Part shown: piece by piece, positions 45,272 through 55,257 of the stretch
Numbering within the stretch: position 1 is the first letter of the stretch
Layout: every line of letters begins with the position of its first letter
Assembly: GCF_000429085.1 (NCBI RefSeq)
Contig: NZ_AUBE01000002.1
Span: 40,824-104,823 of the forward strand
DNA: 64,000 nucleotides
Reading direction: 5' to 3'
DNA from: Streptomyces flavidovirens DSM 40150
GTDB lineage: Bacteria > Actinomycetota > Actinomycetes > Streptomycetales > Streptomycetaceae
Made by a program: the position numbers and the translations under genes
The notes under the pieces: generated by a model
The model's database searches: none
Told to the model about the DNA's origin: nothing
What the model saw: only the letters and a program-made list of their open reading frames with translations

Positions 45272-46288
45272 GTGTCGAGAGCAAGGGTGGCACGGCGGAT
45301 CGCCGCTGGCGCGGCGTACGGAGGGGGCGGGATCGGGCTGGTCGGCGCGGCGGCGGTCGGGATCTTCCTTGCCGAGGTGCAACTGGCCAAGCGGTCGGTG
45401 GGCGGCGGGCGGGCGCCCGTACCGCCACTGGCGGACGGTCTGTACGGGATGCCGCTGGCCGGGTATCCCATGGACGCCCCGCTGCGGCTCGCGATGCTCG
45501 GGGACTCGACGGCGGCCGGGCAGGGCGTGCGCCGGGCCGGGCAGACGCCGGGGGCGCTCCTCGCGTCCGGTCTGGCGGCGGTGGCGGAACGGCCGGTCGT
45601 GCTGCGCAATGTGGCGCAGCCCGGAGCGCAGTCGGACGACCTGGAGCGGCAGGTCACGGTCGTACTGGCGGACCGGGAGCGGCTTCCCGACGTCTGCGTG
45701 ATCATGATCGGCGCGAACGACGTCACGCACCGGATGCCGCCCACGCAGTCCGTCCGTTATCTCGCTTCGGCGGTACGCCGCCTGCGCACGGCGGGGGCGG
45801 AGGTGGTCGTCGGCACCTGTCCCGACCTGGGCACGATCGAACCCGTCTACCAGCCGCTGCGGTGGCTGGCCCGGCGGGTGTCGCGGCAGCTCGCGGCGGC
45901 GCAGACGATCGGGGCGGTGGAGCAGGGCGGGCGGACGGTGTCGCTGGGCGACTTGCTGGGGCCGGAGTTCCTCGCGAACCCCCGCGAGCTCTTCGGCCCC
46001 GACAACTACCACCCCTCGGCGGAGGGCTACGCGACCGCGGCGATGGCCGTACTGCCGACGGTGTGCGCGGCGCTCGGACTGTGGCCGGAGTCGGACCGGC
46101 TGGACGCCTCGCGGGACGAGGACATGCTGCCGGTGGCGAAGGCGGCGGCGGAGGCGGCGTCTGCCGCCGGCACGGAGGTTACGGCCGCCCGCGCGCCCTG
46201 GGCCCTCCTGAAGCACCGCCGCCGCCGGCGCCTCCCGGCCACAACGGAACCGGCCCCCTCCCCCTCGGAGCCGCGCCGGGCGCTTTGA
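45272..46288 (+). CDS. SGNH/GDSL-family hydrolase, membrane-anchored
   Basis: 338 residues. A hydrophobic N-terminal segment (GGIGLVGAAAVGIFLAEVQL) suggests an anchor or signal. The SGNH blocks are complete: AMLGDSTAAGQG (Ser nucleophile), the Asn in MIGANDVTHR and the catalytic Asp/His in PDNYHPSAEGY. Such enzymes are esterases or lipases of outer surface substrates. GTG 45272 is 11 bases after GGAGGAGG; GTG 45260 is too near the ribosome site. A charged C-terminal extension of about 90 residues has no known domain. Confidence 0.88.
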   Translation: MSRARVARRIAAGAAYGGGGIGLVGAAAVGIFLAEVQLAKRSVGGGRAPVPPLADGLYGMPLAGYPMDAPLRLAMLGDSTAAGQGVRRAGQTPGALLASGLAAVAERPVVLRNVAQPGAQSDDLERQVTVVLADRERLPDVCVIMIGANDVTHRMPPTQSVRYLASAVRRLRTAGAEVVVGTCPDLGTIEPVYQPLRWLARRVSRQLAAAQTIGAVEQGGRTVSLGDLLGPEFLANPRELFGPDNYHPSAEGYATAAMAVLPTVCAALGLWPESDRLDASRDEDMLPVAKAAAEAASAAGTEVTAARAPWALLKHRRRRRLPATTEPAPSPSEPRRAL

Positions 46289-46309
46289 GGGGGAGGGGGC
46301 GCGCGGGGG

Positions 46310-46440
46310 CGGGTCCGGCGCGGGTTGCCTGTGGCGCGGGTTGCCTGTGGCGCTGCGGGGGAGGGCTGGGGCAGCGCCCCTCTCACGGCGGAGCCGCACA
46401 ATGTCACAGTGGGAAGGGGCGGGGAGGGGAAACAACCCAC
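46310..46440. repeat. GC-rich repeats and inverted interspersed element
   Basis: Two perfect copies of ggcgcgggttgcctgt lie head to tail (46317-46332, 46333-46348). At 46409-46436 the sequence gggaaggggcggggagggga is an inverted copy of the core of the GC element found at 7840 and 25600. It fills the space between the SGNH and thiolase genes. Confidence 0.7.
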
Positions 46441-46564
46441 GCCCCACTGAGCGGGCGCTTAGAAAAGAGGCCCGCATCACATCGTCCGCACGATGACCCG
46501 AGCCATACGTGCGGGTAACTTCCCAATCAGCCGTGCCCACTCGCCTCGCCCTCATGGAGCCGTC

Positions 46565-47785
46565 ATGCCCGAAGCCGTGATCGTTTCCACCGCCCGTTCG
46601 CCCATCGGCCGCGCCTTCAAGGGCTCGCTGAAGGACCTGCGGCCCGACGATCTGACCGCCACCATCGTGCAGGCCGCCCTCGCCAAGGTGCCCGAGCTCG
46701 ACCCCCGCGACATCGACGACCTCATGCTCGGCTGCGGCCTCCCCGGCGGCGAGCAGGGGCACAACCTGGGCCGGATCGTCGCCGTACAGATGGGCATGGA
46801 CCACCTTCCGGGCTGCACCATCACCCGGTACTGCTCCTCCTCCCTCCAGACCTCCCGCATGGCGCTGCACGCCATCAAGGCCGGCGAGGGCGACGTCTTC
46901 ATCTCCGCCGGTGTCGAGATGGTGTCCCGCTCCGTCAAGGGCAGCTCGGACGGCATGCCCGACACCCACAACCCGGTGTTCGCCGAGGCGGAGGCCCGTA
47001 CCGCCGCCGTCGCGCAGAGCGAGGGCGCCGACTGGCACGACCCGCGCGAGGACGGTCTCGTCCCGGACGCGTACATCGCCATGGGCCAGACCGCCGAGAA
47101 CCTCGCCCGTCTCAAGGGCATCAGCCGCGCCGAGATGGACGAGTTCGGCGTACGGTCGCAGAACCTCGCCGAGCAGGCCATCAAGAACGGCTTCTGGGAG
47201 CGCGAGATCACCCCGGTCACGACCCCCGACGGGACCGTCGTGTCGCAGGACGACGGGCCGCGCGTCGGCGTCACCCTCGAAGGCGTCCAGGGCCTCAAGC
47301 CCGTCTTCCGCCCCGACGGCCGTGTCACCGCCGCCAACTGCTGCCCGCTCAACGACGGCGCCGCCGCCCTCGTCATCATGAGCGACACCAAGGCGCGGGA
47401 GCTGGGGCTGACGCCGCTGGCGCGGATCGTCTCGACGGGTGTCTCGGGGCTGTCGCCCGAGATCATGGGCTACGGCCCGGTCGAGGCCAGCAAGCAGGCG
47501 CTCAAGCGCGCCGGGCTGAGCATCGGCGACATCGACCTCGCGGAGATCAACGAGGCCTTCGCCGCCCAGGTCATCCCGTCCTACCAGGACCTCGGCCTGG
47601 ACCTGGACAAGCTCAATGTCAACGGTGGCGCCATCGCCGTCGGCCACCCCTTCGGCATGACCGGCGCGCGCATCACCGGCACGCTGATCAACAGCCTCCA
47701 GTTCCACGACAAGCAGTTCGGCCTGGAGACGATGTGCGTGGGCGGCGGCCAGGGCATGGCCATGGTCATCGAGCGCCTCAGCTGA
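46565..47785 (+). CDS. Acetyl-CoA C-acyltransferase (thiolase)
   Basis: 406 residues. Acylated Cys in RYCSSSLQTSRMALHAI, His in GHPFGMTGARITG and the second Cys in MCVGGGQGMAM complete the triad. PEAVIVSTARSPIGRAFKGS is the standard start. It either cleaves 3-ketoacyl-CoA or condenses acetyl-CoA; direction and chain length are not fixed by sequence. I chose ATG 46565 with GGAG upstream over an open frame from 46493. It is a single gene followed by a hairpin. Confidence 0.94.
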   Translation: MPEAVIVSTARSPIGRAFKGSLKDLRPDDLTATIVQAALAKVPELDPRDIDDLMLGCGLPGGEQGHNLGRIVAVQMGMDHLPGCTITRYCSSSLQTSRMALHAIKAGEGDVFISAGVEMVSRSVKGSSDGMPDTHNPVFAEAEARTAAVAQSEGADWHDPREDGLVPDAYIAMGQTAENLARLKGISRAEMDEFGVRSQNLAEQAIKNGFWEREITPVTTPDGTVVSQDDGPRVGVTLEGVQGLKPVFRPDGRVTAANCCPLNDGAAALVIMSDTKARELGLTPLARIVSTGVSGLSPEIMGYGPVEASKQALKRAGLSIGDIDLAEINEAFAAQVIPSYQDLGLDLDKLNVNGGAIAVGHPFGMTGARITGTLINSLQFHDKQFGLETMCVGGGQGMAMVIERLS

Positions 47786-47825
47786 CCGTCCCCGCCACCC
47801 CGGCCGCACCCGGTTCGTAACCCAA

Positions 47826-47860
47826 TCTCCCCCAGGATGTGATGTATCTCCTGGGGGAGA
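47826..47860. terminator. Terminator after thiolase gene
   Basis: A perfect 12-bp stem (47826-47837 with 47849-47860) and an 11-base loop, 40 bases after the thiolase stop. Confidence 0.82.
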
Positions 47861-48008
47861 GGCATACCCCCAGGTCAAGGGTGGTTACTGGCGAAACCGC
47901 CAAGCAAAAGACCTGTCCATTTCGTGACGTAATGCACTGACAGATGGCGCGCACTCACCTCAAGCTGATGTAGGAAGTCGGGGGATCGATGAAACCGGGA
48001 GTACGTCA

Positions 48009-48872
48009 GTGAGCGCCATGCCTCTTGCCCTGTTGCTGACCACAGCCGCCGCCACGGCCGTGGGCGCCGCTGCTCTGCACGCAGTCCACGGACTGCGCAA
48101 GCAGGTCAAGGCCCTGCGTACCGAGCTGACGGCCGCGGCCGCGTTCGGCCGTTCCGGGGCCGCCGTCCCCCAGCAGACCCGTGCCGCCGACGCGGAGGGC
48201 ATACGGGAGGCCGTAGCCGAAGCGCTCGCCGAGGAGCGTGAGCGCGAGCTGGCCGAGGCCCGTGCCTTCTGGGCCGCGCAGGAGGCCCGCGACGCCGCGG
48301 ACGCCCCTTCGCTGCTGGGCGGTCTGACCGGTCTCGGGGACGAGACGCCCCCGTTCTTCGTCCCGCGCCAGGCGGACTTCACCGGCCTTGAGTCGTTCGA
48401 CGCGTACGAGGCGCTCGAATCCCTCGACGGCCCCGACGCCATGGAAGCCCTGGACGCTCTCGACGACCTGGAGCCGGCCGACGCCTTCCCCGAGGACTCC
48501 GCCGAGCTCGCGGCCGCCCGCCGCCGCCACCCCTCGCACCCCGACTTCGTACCGGTCCAGACACCCGTCGTGGCCGACCACGAGCGCACCGTGACCCGCC
48601 TGGAAGAGCTCGCGGCCGCCCGCACCGCGCTCGCCGACGTGCGCCCCGGTCCCCTCGGCACCCTCGACGTGTACGTCTTCACTGACGGTACGACGCTCTG
48701 TATGACCCCCGGCCACCGCGAGACCGCCGAGCGCCTCGCCGAGTTCGTACGCGGCGGCGAGTCCCCGGTGCTGCTCGGCGGCTCCGGCATCTCCGGTGCG
48801 TACGCCCTGACCTTCTCCTGCGGCGAGGAAAGCGTCTACATCCTCGCCGACCGGGTCATCGCGTCGATCTAG
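48009..48872 (+). CDS. Conserved hypothetical protein, N-terminal membrane helix
   Basis: 287 residues from GTG 48009 with GGGAG upstream. One helix at about 4-22 (PLALLLTTAAATAVGAAA) anchors it. A coiled stretch (about 28-95, many Glu/Arg/Ala) and an acidic middle (ALESLDGPDAMEALDALDDL) follow. A C-terminal domain has YVFTDGTTLCMTPGHRETAE and YALTFSCGEESVYILADR. The family was not recognised. Its single-gene setting gives no functional hint. Confidence 0.72.
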   Translation: MSAMPLALLLTTAAATAVGAAALHAVHGLRKQVKALRTELTAAAAFGRSGAAVPQQTRAADAEGIREAVAEALAEERERELAEARAFWAAQEARDAADAPSLLGGLTGLGDETPPFFVPRQADFTGLESFDAYEALESLDGPDAMEALDALDDLEPADAFPEDSAELAAARRRHPSHPDFVPVQTPVVADHERTVTRLEELAAARTALADVRPGPLGTLDVYVFTDGTTLCMTPGHRETAERLAEFVRGGESPVLLGGSGISGAYALTFSCGEESVYILADRVIASI

Positions 48873-48899
48873 CTTTCCGCCCCGCTCAGACCCCGGCGC

Positions 48900-49223
48900 T
48901 CAGACCCCGGCGCGCGCCGCCGCGGCCTTCACCAGACGCACGGCCTCGTCCAGTCCGGCCTCGGCCGACGGGGCCGTTTCCAGCGCCTGAGCCACATCAT
49001 GACCGGCGACCGTCAGTTGGTCGGCCACCGCGAACACGCCGGCGTCCGGCATGATCCGCGGCTCTGCCCCCGGCTCCTCGACCCGCTGCGCCCGTACGGA
49101 CAATTCCCTGGCCAGAGCGAGCCCTTCGGCGGCGGCGCCGCGCTGCAGGCGGCTCTGCGGGGCGGCGCGCAGCCGGTCGGCGAATCGGTCCACGGCGGCG
49201 GTCAGGGGCGTTGTATCGAGCAC
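48900..49223 (-). CDS. Small conserved hypothetical protein
   Basis: 107 residues from GTG 49223, Ala/Arg-rich and predicted mostly helical: TAAVDRFADRLRAAPQSRLQ, EGLALARELSVRAQRVEEPG and DQLTVAGHDVAQALE. No domain was recognised. It is convergent with the preceding gene. Codon bias fits a real Streptomyces gene but ribosome support is weak. Confidence 0.6.
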   Translation of the reverse strand: MLDTTPLTAAVDRFADRLRAAPQSRLQRGAAAEGLALARELSVRAQRVEEPGAEPRIMPDAGVFAVADQLTVAGHDVAQALETAPSAEAGLDEAVRLVKAAAARAGV

Positions 49224-49323
49224 GCCGCGACCCTACGCGCCCACACGGGACTGTTGCCAACGGGCGAACACTCAGGCACGGTGACATGAAGGAGCACTCG
49301 CGCAATGCGTCCGGAGGCGCCGA

Positions 49324-49554
49324 ATGTCCCAAGTCTTCTCCGAAGAGACCCATCAGAACCTGCTCTCCCGAATCCCCCACTGCACCGGTCGTGAAGTGTC
49401 CGACTGGCTCCGCGCCGTGGACGACGGCCCAGCCCTCTTCCGCTTCGACGAGAAGGTGAGCTGGCTCCGCAGTGAACACAATCTCGCCTACGGCCACGCG
49501 AAAGCGATCATCCACGAGTACGACCTGAGGCGCGCCGCCCGCCGATTGCTCTAG
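49324..49554 (+). CDS. DUF4287-family small protein
   Basis: 76 residues. GREVSDWLRAVDDGP and LRSEHNLAYGHAKAIIHEYD match the DUF4287 helical domain (its usual form reads WLKxEHGLGHGHAxAI). Function unknown. A hairpin follows 26 bases after the stop. ATG 49324 is preceded by GGAGG. Confidence 0.82.
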   Translation: MSQVFSEETHQNLLSRIPHCTGREVSDWLRAVDDGPALFRFDEKVSWLRSEHNLAYGHAKAIIHEYDLRRAARRLL

Positions 49555-49579
49555 ATCCGTCGGCCCTCGCGGCCGTCGG

Positions 49580-49627
49580 CATGCGGAAGGGCCCGCCCGG
49601 CGAATGCCGGACGGGCCCTTCCGCATG
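49580..49627. terminator. Bidirectional terminator
   Basis: A perfect 16-bp stem (49580-49595 with 49612-49627) with a small inner hairpin, between the convergent DUF4287 and Bax1-I genes. Confidence 0.9.
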
Positions 49628-49649
49628 TGCCCGGGGGCGACTGGCTGTG

Positions 49650-50537
49650 CTAGTCGTCGCCGCTGAGGATGGAGACCAGCCGCAGCATCTCCAGGTAGAT
49701 CCACACCAGGGTCAGGGTGAGGCCGAAGGCCGCCATCCAGGACTCCTCGCGCGGAGCGCCGTACGCGACGCCGTCCTCGACCTGCTTGAAGTCCATGGCG
49801 AGGAAGAACGCGCCGAGCAGGACACCGACGACCCCGAAGATGACGCCCATCCAACCGCTGCGGAAGCCGAGGCCGTCACCGCCGCCGAACACCATGAACA
49901 GCAGGTTCACGGAGGTCAGGACGATGAAGCTGATCGCGGCGATCATCAGGTAGCGCGTGAAGCGCTGGGTGACCCGGATGATCCGGGTCTTGTACAGGAA
50001 GAGCATGGTGACGAAGACCGCCATCGTGCCCAGCACCGCCTGCATCGGCGCGCCGTCGGCCACGTACGTGTTCACGTAGTTGCTGAGGGCGCCGAGGAAG
50101 ATGCCCTCGAAAGCGGCGTACGCCAGGATCAGCGCCGGAACGGGCTTCTGCTTGAAGGACTGGACCAGCCCGAGCACCATCGCCACGAGAGCGGCGCCGA
50201 TGGCCAGGCCGAGGCCGACATTCATCACCCATGCGACGGTGGCGCCGGCGACCACGAGGCCAAGCGTGATGCCCGTCCGCGCGACGACGTCGTCCATCGT
50301 CATGACGTTGCCGCGTACGGGCGCCTGCGGGGCGCCGTACTGCGTGTCCTGGGGGGCGTAGGGGTTCGTCGCGTAAGGGTTCGTCGCGTACGGGTTCGCC
50401 GGGGCGCCCTGGGCGTACGGGTTGCCCTGCGCCGTACCGACGGCGGGGCCCCCGGCCTGCGGTGCCGCGTTGAAGCCCGCAGTGCCGTTGTCGCGGCTGA
50501 AGCCCCGTCGCGAGAAGACCGGGTTGCTGCTCCTCAT
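49650..50537 (-). CDS. Bax inhibitor-1/YccA family membrane protein
   Basis: 295 residues, seven hydrophobic segments from about 85 on, with LAYAAFEGIFLGALSNYV and the acidic end RLVSILSGDD. The cytoplasmic N-terminus holds a repeat NPYATNPYATNPYA. YccA-type proteins act on membrane protease FtsH or as calcium leak channels; the role here is unknown. ATG 50537 has GGAGGAG upstream. Confidence 0.9.
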   Translation of the reverse strand: MRSSNPVFSRRGFSRDNGTAGFNAAPQAGGPAVGTAQGNPYAQGAPANPYATNPYATNPYAPQDTQYGAPQAPVRGNVMTMDDVVARTGITLGLVVAGATVAWVMNVGLGLAIGAALVAMVLGLVQSFKQKPVPALILAYAAFEGIFLGALSNYVNTYVADGAPMQAVLGTMAVFVTMLFLYKTRIIRVTQRFTRYLMIAAISFIVLTSVNLLFMVFGGGDGLGFRSGWMGVIFGVVGVLLGAFFLAMDFKQVEDGVAYGAPREESWMAAFGLTLTLVWIYLEMLRLVSILSGDD

Positions 50538-50660
50538 CTCACTCCTCCATGGCCACCCTGCGTGGCCTTGGGACAAGAGTAATGGGAAAGCAAAAGGAAC
50601 ACCCTAGTGCCAGGGGAGGATCTTTCACCCGGCCGATGGCGAACCGGAGGCATGCCTGAG

Positions 50661-51491
50661 TCAGCTCCCGCGTACCCCTTGGGCGAGCTCGCCCGCCAGC
50701 GCCCGTACGGCGGCCAGCCCGGCGGGCAGGTCCGGCGCGTCAAGGAGCAGCTTCACGAAGGCCGAGCCGACGATCACGCCGTCGGCGAAGGCGGCGACCT
50801 CCTTGGCCTGTACGGCGTTGGAGACCCCGAGCCCGACGCAGACCGGAAGCCCGGTGGTGGCGCGGGTGCGGCGCACCAGCTCCTGGGCCTGGTCGCCCAC
50901 CGATTCGCGGGTCCCTGTGACGCCCATCAGCGAGGAGGCGTAGACGAAGCCGGAACCGGCCGCGGTGATGGTCGCCAGGCGTTCGTCCTTGCTGCTGGGT
51001 GCGACCACGAAGACCGTGGCCAGGCCGTGCTTCTCGGCGTGCTCGCGCCACAGCGCGGACTCCTGCACCGGCAGGTCGGGCAGGATGCAGCCCGCGCCGC
51101 CCGCCTGCGCCAGCTCCGCCGTGAAGCGCTCCACGCCGTAGCGGTCGATCGGGTTCCAGTACGTCATGACGAGCACCGGCGCCCCGGTCGCCTCGTGCGC
51201 CTCCCGAACCGTCCGCAGCACGTCGGCGATCTTCACCCCGCCACGCAGGGCGATGTCGTCGGCGGTCTGGATGACCGGGCCGTCGAGCACCGGGTCGCTG
51301 TGCGGCAGCCCGATCTCGACGATGTCCGCGCCGCCCGCGACGACCGCCTTGACCGCGTCGATGCCGCCGTCCACGGTCGGGAACCCGGCCGGGAGGTAGG
51401 CGATGAGGGCGGCCCGGTCCTCGGACCCGGCCTTGGCGAGCGTGTCGCTCAGCAACTGGATGCGTCCGGTCTTGTCACTGGCCGTGCTCAC
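50661..51491 (-). CDS. trpA: Tryptophan synthase alpha subunit
   Basis: 276 residues. It cleaves indole-3-glycerol phosphate to indole and glyceraldehyde-3-phosphate. Landmarks: [15 protein letters not shown], the catalytic Asp in [29 protein letters not shown] and [13 protein letters not shown]. Start overlaps the trpB stop by ATGA. It is the last gene of the eight-gene operon; no terminator was seen before the Bax1-I gene 123 bases on. Confidence 0.96.
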   Translation of the reverse strand: MSTASDKTGRIQLLSDTLAKAGSEDRAALIAYLPAGFPTVDGGIDAVKAVVAGGADIVEIGLPHSDPVLDGPVIQTADDIALRGGVKIADVLRTVREAHEATGAPVLVMTYWNPIDRYGVERFTAELAQAGGAGCILPDLPVQESALWREHAEKHGLATVFVVAPSSKDERLATITAAGSGFVYASSLMGVTGTRESVGDQAQELVRRTRATTGLPVCVGLGVSNAVQAKEVAAFADGVIVGSAFVKLLLDAPDLPAGLAAVRALAGELAQGVRGS

Positions 51492-52747
51492 TTGTTCTCT
51501 CCCTCGGAGTCGTACAGCCCGAAGTAGCGGGCGGCCGTGTCCATGTCCTTGTCGCCGCGCCCGGACAGGTTGACCACGATCAGGCCGTCCTTGCCGAGCT
51601 CCCTGCCCAGGCCGAGGGCGCCGGCCAGGGCGTGCGCGGACTCGATCGCCGGGATGATGCCCTCGGTGCGCGAGAGCAGGCGCAGGGCCTGCATCGCCTG
51701 GTCGTCGGTGATCGCGCGGTACTCGCCGCGTCCGGTGTCCTTGAGGTACGCGTGCTCCGGGCCGATGCCGGGGTAGTCGAGACCCGCCGAGATGGAGTAC
51801 GGCTCGGTGATCTGGCCCTCCTCGTCCTGGAGGACGTACGACCGCGAGCCGTGCAGGATGCCGGGCTCACCGGCGGACAGGGTGGCCGCGTGCTCGCCGG
51901 TCTCGATGCCGTGCCCGGCGGGCTCGAATCCGACCAGGCGTACGCCCGTGTCGGGGATGAAGGCGTGGAAGAGGCCGATGGCGTTGGAGCCGCCGCCGAC
52001 GCAGGCCGCGACGGCGTCGGGCAGGCGTCCGGCGCGCTCCAGGATCTGGCGGCGGGCCTCGACGCCGATGACCCGGTGGAAGTCGCGGACCATGGCGGGG
52101 AAGGGGTGCGGTCCGGCGACCGTGCCGAAGAGGTAGTGCGTACGGTCGACGTTGGCGACCCAGTCGCGAAACGCCTCGTTGATGGCGTCCTTCAGGGTGC
52201 GGCTGCCGGACTTCACGGCGACGACCTCGGCGCCGAGCATCCGCATCCGGGCCACGTTCAGCGCCTGGCGCTGGGTGTCGATCTCGCCCATGTAGATGGT
52301 GCATTCGAGACCGAACAGGGCGCACGCGGTGGCGGTGGCCACCCCGTGCTGTCCGGCGCCGGTCTCCGCGATCACACGCGTCTTGCCCATGCGCTTGGTG
52401 AGCAGCGCCTGGCCGAGAACGTTGTTGATCTTGTGCGAGCCGGTGTGGTTGAGGTCCTCCCGTTTGAGGAAGATCCGCGCGCCGCCCGCGTGTTCGGCGA
52501 AGCGGGGCACCTCGGTGAGGGAGCTGGGGCGGCCGGTGTAGTTGACGAGCAGATCGTTCAGCTCGGCCGCGAACTCCGGGTCGGACTTGGCCTTGTCGTA
52601 GACGGCGGCGACCTCGTCGACCGCGGCGACGAGCGCCTCCGGGATGAACTTGCCGCCGAAGTCACCGAAGTAACCCCCGGCGTTGGGAACGTGCCCCTCC
52701 GGTGCGGGAACGAACGAGGTGGCCGGCGTGTCGGTGGTCGTCGTCAT
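51488..52747 (-). CDS. trpB: Tryptophan synthase beta subunit
   Basis: 419 residues. It joins indole and serine to make tryptophan with PLP. Schiff-base Lys in [14 protein letters not shown], catalytic Glu in [11 protein letters not shown] and phosphate loop in [10 protein letters not shown]. It is the TrpB1 type that pairs with TrpA. ATG 52747 overlaps the trpC stop (ATGA). It lies within a biosynthetic cluster, so it is probably a second, dedicated copy, but the rest of the genome is not visible. Confidence 0.96.
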   Translation of the reverse strand: MTTTTDTPATSFVPAPEGHVPNAGGYFGDFGGKFIPEALVAAVDEVAAVYDKAKSDPEFAAELNDLLVNYTGRPSSLTEVPRFAEHAGGARIFLKREDLNHTGSHKINNVLGQALLTKRMGKTRVIAETGAGQHGVATATACALFGLECTIYMGEIDTQRQALNVARMRMLGAEVVAVKSGSRTLKDAINEAFRDWVANVDRTHYLFGTVAGPHPFPAMVRDFHRVIGVEARRQILERAGRLPDAVAACVGGGSNAIGLFHAFIPDTGVRLVGFEPAGHGIETGEHAATLSAGEPGILHGSRSYVLQDEEGQITEPYSISAGLDYPGIGPEHAYLKDTGRGEYRAITDDQAMQALRLLSRTEGIIPAIESAHALAGALGLGRELGKDGLIVVNLSGRGDKDMDTAARYFGLYDSEGENK

Positions 52748-53571
52748 GACCTCTCCTGAGTGGTTCCGTGCGCTTGCGAGTTCTTCAGTTCCGCCACCGC
52801 CGCCGCCGGGTCGGCCGAGCGCATCAAGGTCTCCCCGACCAGCACCGCGTCCGCCCCGTCGGCGCGCAGCCGCCGGGCGTCCGCCGGGCTTCGTACGCCG
52901 CTCTCCGCGACCAGCACACGGTCCGCCGGGACTTGCGCCCGGAGCCGGCCGGTGAGGCCGAGGTCGATCCGGAAGTCCCGCAGATCGCGGTGGTTGACGC
53001 CGATGTTGCGGGCGCCGAGGCCGACCGCGGTGCGCGCCTCGGTCTCGTCGTGGACCTCCACCAGGACGTGCAGGCCGTGGTCTTCGGCGTAGGCGTACAG
53101 CTCGGCCAGCCGGTCCTCGGTGAGGGCGGCGACCACGAGCAGGACCGCGTCCGCGCCGTACGCCCGGGCCTCGGCGATCTGGTACTCGTCGACGATGAAG
53201 TCCTTGCGCATGACGGGCAGGCCCACGGCCTCCCGTGCGGTCGCGAGGTCCGCCGGGTGGCCGCCGAAGCCCTCGGTGTGCGCGAGGACGGAGAGGGCGC
53301 AGGCGCCGCCGGCCTCGTAACTCCGGGCCAGCTCGGCGGGCCGGTAGTCGTCGGTGAGGGGGCCCTTCAGCGGGCTGCGGGGCTTGAGCTCGGCGACGAC
53401 GCCCAGCCCCGGAGCCCGCAGAGCCGCGCCGAAGTCCCGTACGGCGGGGGCGGCCTGTGCTCTGCTCTCCACCTCGGTCAGAGGGACCTCGGCCCTGCGG
53501 GCCGCCGTCTGGCGGTGCGCGGCCCGGATCAGCTCCCCGAGCAGGTCGGGCATGACGGACTGGCTGGTCAA
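52744..53571 (-). CDS. trpC: Indole-3-glycerol phosphate synthase
   Basis: 275 residues, TIM barrel. Key strands: [15 protein letters not shown] (catalytic Lys), [30 protein letters not shown] and [14 protein letters not shown]. The first codon looks like TTG at 53571, placed 7 bases after AAGGAG; ATG 53553 (MPDLLGEL) is the alternative. Coupled to trpB by ATGA and 28 bases after trpD. Confidence 0.95.
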   Translation of the reverse strand: MTSQSVMPDLLGELIRAAHRQTAARRAEVPLTEVESRAQAAPAVRDFGAALRAPGLGVVAELKPRSPLKGPLTDDYRPAELARSYEAGGACALSVLAHTEGFGGHPADLATAREAVGLPVMRKDFIVDEYQIAEARAYGADAVLLVVAALTEDRLAELYAYAEDHGLHVLVEVHDETEARTAVGLGARNIGVNHRDLRDFRIDLGLTGRLRAQVPADRVLVAESGVRSPADARRLRADGADAVLVGETLMRSADPAAAVAELKNSQAHGTTQERS

Positions 53572-53599
53572 CGTGGTGCTCCTTGTTCGCGTCGCGGTG

Positions 53600-54625
53600 T
53601 CATGCGGCGGCCTGTGCGGCGGGCCGGGCGCCCGCCGCCACCCACCTGTCCAGGACAGCGGCCGCGTGGCCGCTGTCGATGGCCTCGGCGGCCCGTGCGA
53701 TGCCCGCCTGCCAGTCCTCGCACTGCCCGGCCGCGCGCAGTGCGGCGGCCGTGTTGAGCAGCACGATGTCCCGGCGCGGGCCGGGTTCGCCCGCGAGGAT
53801 CCGGCGTACGGTCTCCGCGTTGGCGGCCGCGTCGCCGCCCCGCAGGTCCGCCAGGGTGGCGCGGGCGAGGCCCAGGTCGGCGGGGTCGAGCCGGTAGGAG
53901 GTGGTGCTGCCGTCGGTCAGTTCCACCACGCGCGACGGCGAGCAGGTGCTCAGCTCGTCCAGGCCGTCGTCGGCGCAGAACACCAGGGCGCGTTCGGTGC
54001 CGAGCCGGTGCAGGACTTCGGCCATCACTTCGAGCAGGGCCGGGTCGGACACCCCGAGGGTCTGGTAGCGGGCGCCGGCCGGGTTGCACAGCGGCCCGAG
54101 CACGTTGAAGACGGTCCGTACGCCCAGTTCCCGGCGGGGCCCGGCCGCGTACCGGAAGGCGGGCTGGAAGACCGGCGCGAACAGGAAGGTGATGCCGACC
54201 TCGGCCAGGCAGGCCGCGGCCTCGGCCGGTCCCAGGTCGATGCGTACGCCCAGCGCTTCGAGGACGTCGGCGCTGCCGCAGGTGGAGGAAGCACTGCGGT
54301 TGCCGTGTTTCGCGACCGGGACGCCGCAGGCCGCGGCGACGACGGCCGCGGTGGTGGAGATGTTGAACGTGTCGTGGCCGTCGCCGCCGGTGCCGCAGGT
54401 GTCCAGGACCCGGCCGTCGCCGGTCAGGCGGGCGCCGAAGGCGCGGGCGGTGGCGACCAGTCCGACGATCTCCTCGATGTCGGCGCGCCGGGCGGACAGC
54501 GCCATGGCGAAGCCGGCTATCTGGCCGGGGGTGGCTTGCCCGCCGAGTACGGCGGCCATGGCCCGGCCGGCCTGTTCGCGGGTGAGCCGGCCGCCCTCGG
54601 CCAGGGTGCGCAGCGCGGTTTTCAC
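53600..54625 (-). CDS. trpD: Anthranilate phosphoribosyltransferase
   Basis: 341 residues. It transfers the phosphoribosyl group of PRPP to anthranilate. The PRPP loop DTCGTGGDGHDTFNIST and KHGNRSASSTCGSADVLE are complete, and FLFAPVFQPAFRYAAGPRRE contacts anthranilate. GTG 54625 overlaps the trpG stop. The next step (TrpF) has no gene here; actinobacteria use PriA elsewhere for it. Confidence 0.95.
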   Translation of the reverse strand: MKTALRTLAEGGRLTREQAGRAMAAVLGGQATPGQIAGFAMALSARRADIEEIVGLVATARAFGARLTGDGRVLDTCGTGGDGHDTFNISTTAAVVAAACGVPVAKHGNRSASSTCGSADVLEALGVRIDLGPAEAAACLAEVGITFLFAPVFQPAFRYAAGPRRELGVRTVFNVLGPLCNPAGARYQTLGVSDPALLEVMAEVLHRLGTERALVFCADDGLDELSTCSPSRVVELTDGSTTSYRLDPADLGLARATLADLRGGDAAANAETVRRILAGEPGPRRDIVLLNTAAALRAAGQCEDWQAGIARAAEAIDSGHAAAVLDRWVAAGARPAAQAAA

Positions 54626-55257
54626 CGGACCCCCTCAAGTGGGTGTGAGTGGAGCTGTTCTACGGACTCGACGAAGTTGACGACGATGCGCATGCCCTGC
54701 TCGGTGAGGACGGACTCGGGGTGGAACTGCACCCCGTACGTCGGATGGGTGCGATGGCGCAGACCCATGACCGTGCCGTCCTGGGCCCAGGCGTTGGCGA
54801 TGAGCTCGTCGGGAAGGGTCGTGCTGTCGACGGCGAGCGAGTGGTAGCGGGTGGCGGTGAACGGGTCGGGCAGGCCGGCGAGGACGCCGGTGCCGTCATG
54901 CCGTACACGTTCCGTTTTGCCGTGCACCGGGCCCACCCGCGCCACGTCGGCGCCGAATGCCCCCGCGATGGACTGGTGGCCCAGGCAGACGCCGAGCAGG
55001 GGGAGGCGGCCGCTGAGGTCGCGGGCGGCGGCGAGACTGACGCCGGCCCGGGCCGGGGTGCCGGGGCCGGGCGAGATCAGGACGGCGTCGTGGGCGGCGA
55101 GTTCACCGGTGGTGACGCTGTCGTTGCGGTGGACGACGGGTTCGGCGCCGGCCTGCGCGAGGTACTGGACCAGGTTGTACGTAAAGGAGTCGTAGTTGTC
55201 GACGACGGCGACGCGGACCGGGACACGGGCCTGCCGGCTCGTGCGGAGGTGGCTCAT
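54622..55257 (-). CDS. trpG: Anthranilate synthase component II (glutamine amidotransferase)
   Basis: 211 residues, class I amidotransferase. Catalytic Cys in GVCLGHQSIA, His/Glu in YGVQFHPESV. DNYDSFTYNLVQYL is the classical N-terminus. It supplies ammonia to TrpE for anthranilate. An N-terminal tail (MSHLRTSRQARVPVR) precedes the domain. ATG 55257 overlaps the trpE stop. Confidence 0.95.
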   Translation of the reverse strand: MSHLRTSRQARVPVRVAVVDNYDSFTYNLVQYLAQAGAEPVVHRNDSVTTGELAAHDAVLISPGPGTPARAGVSLAAARDLSGRLPLLGVCLGHQSIAGAFGADVARVGPVHGKTERVRHDGTGVLAGLPDPFTATRYHSLAVDSTTLPDELIANAWAQDGTVMGLRHRTHPTYGVQFHPESVLTEQGMRIVVNFVESVEQLHSHPLEGVR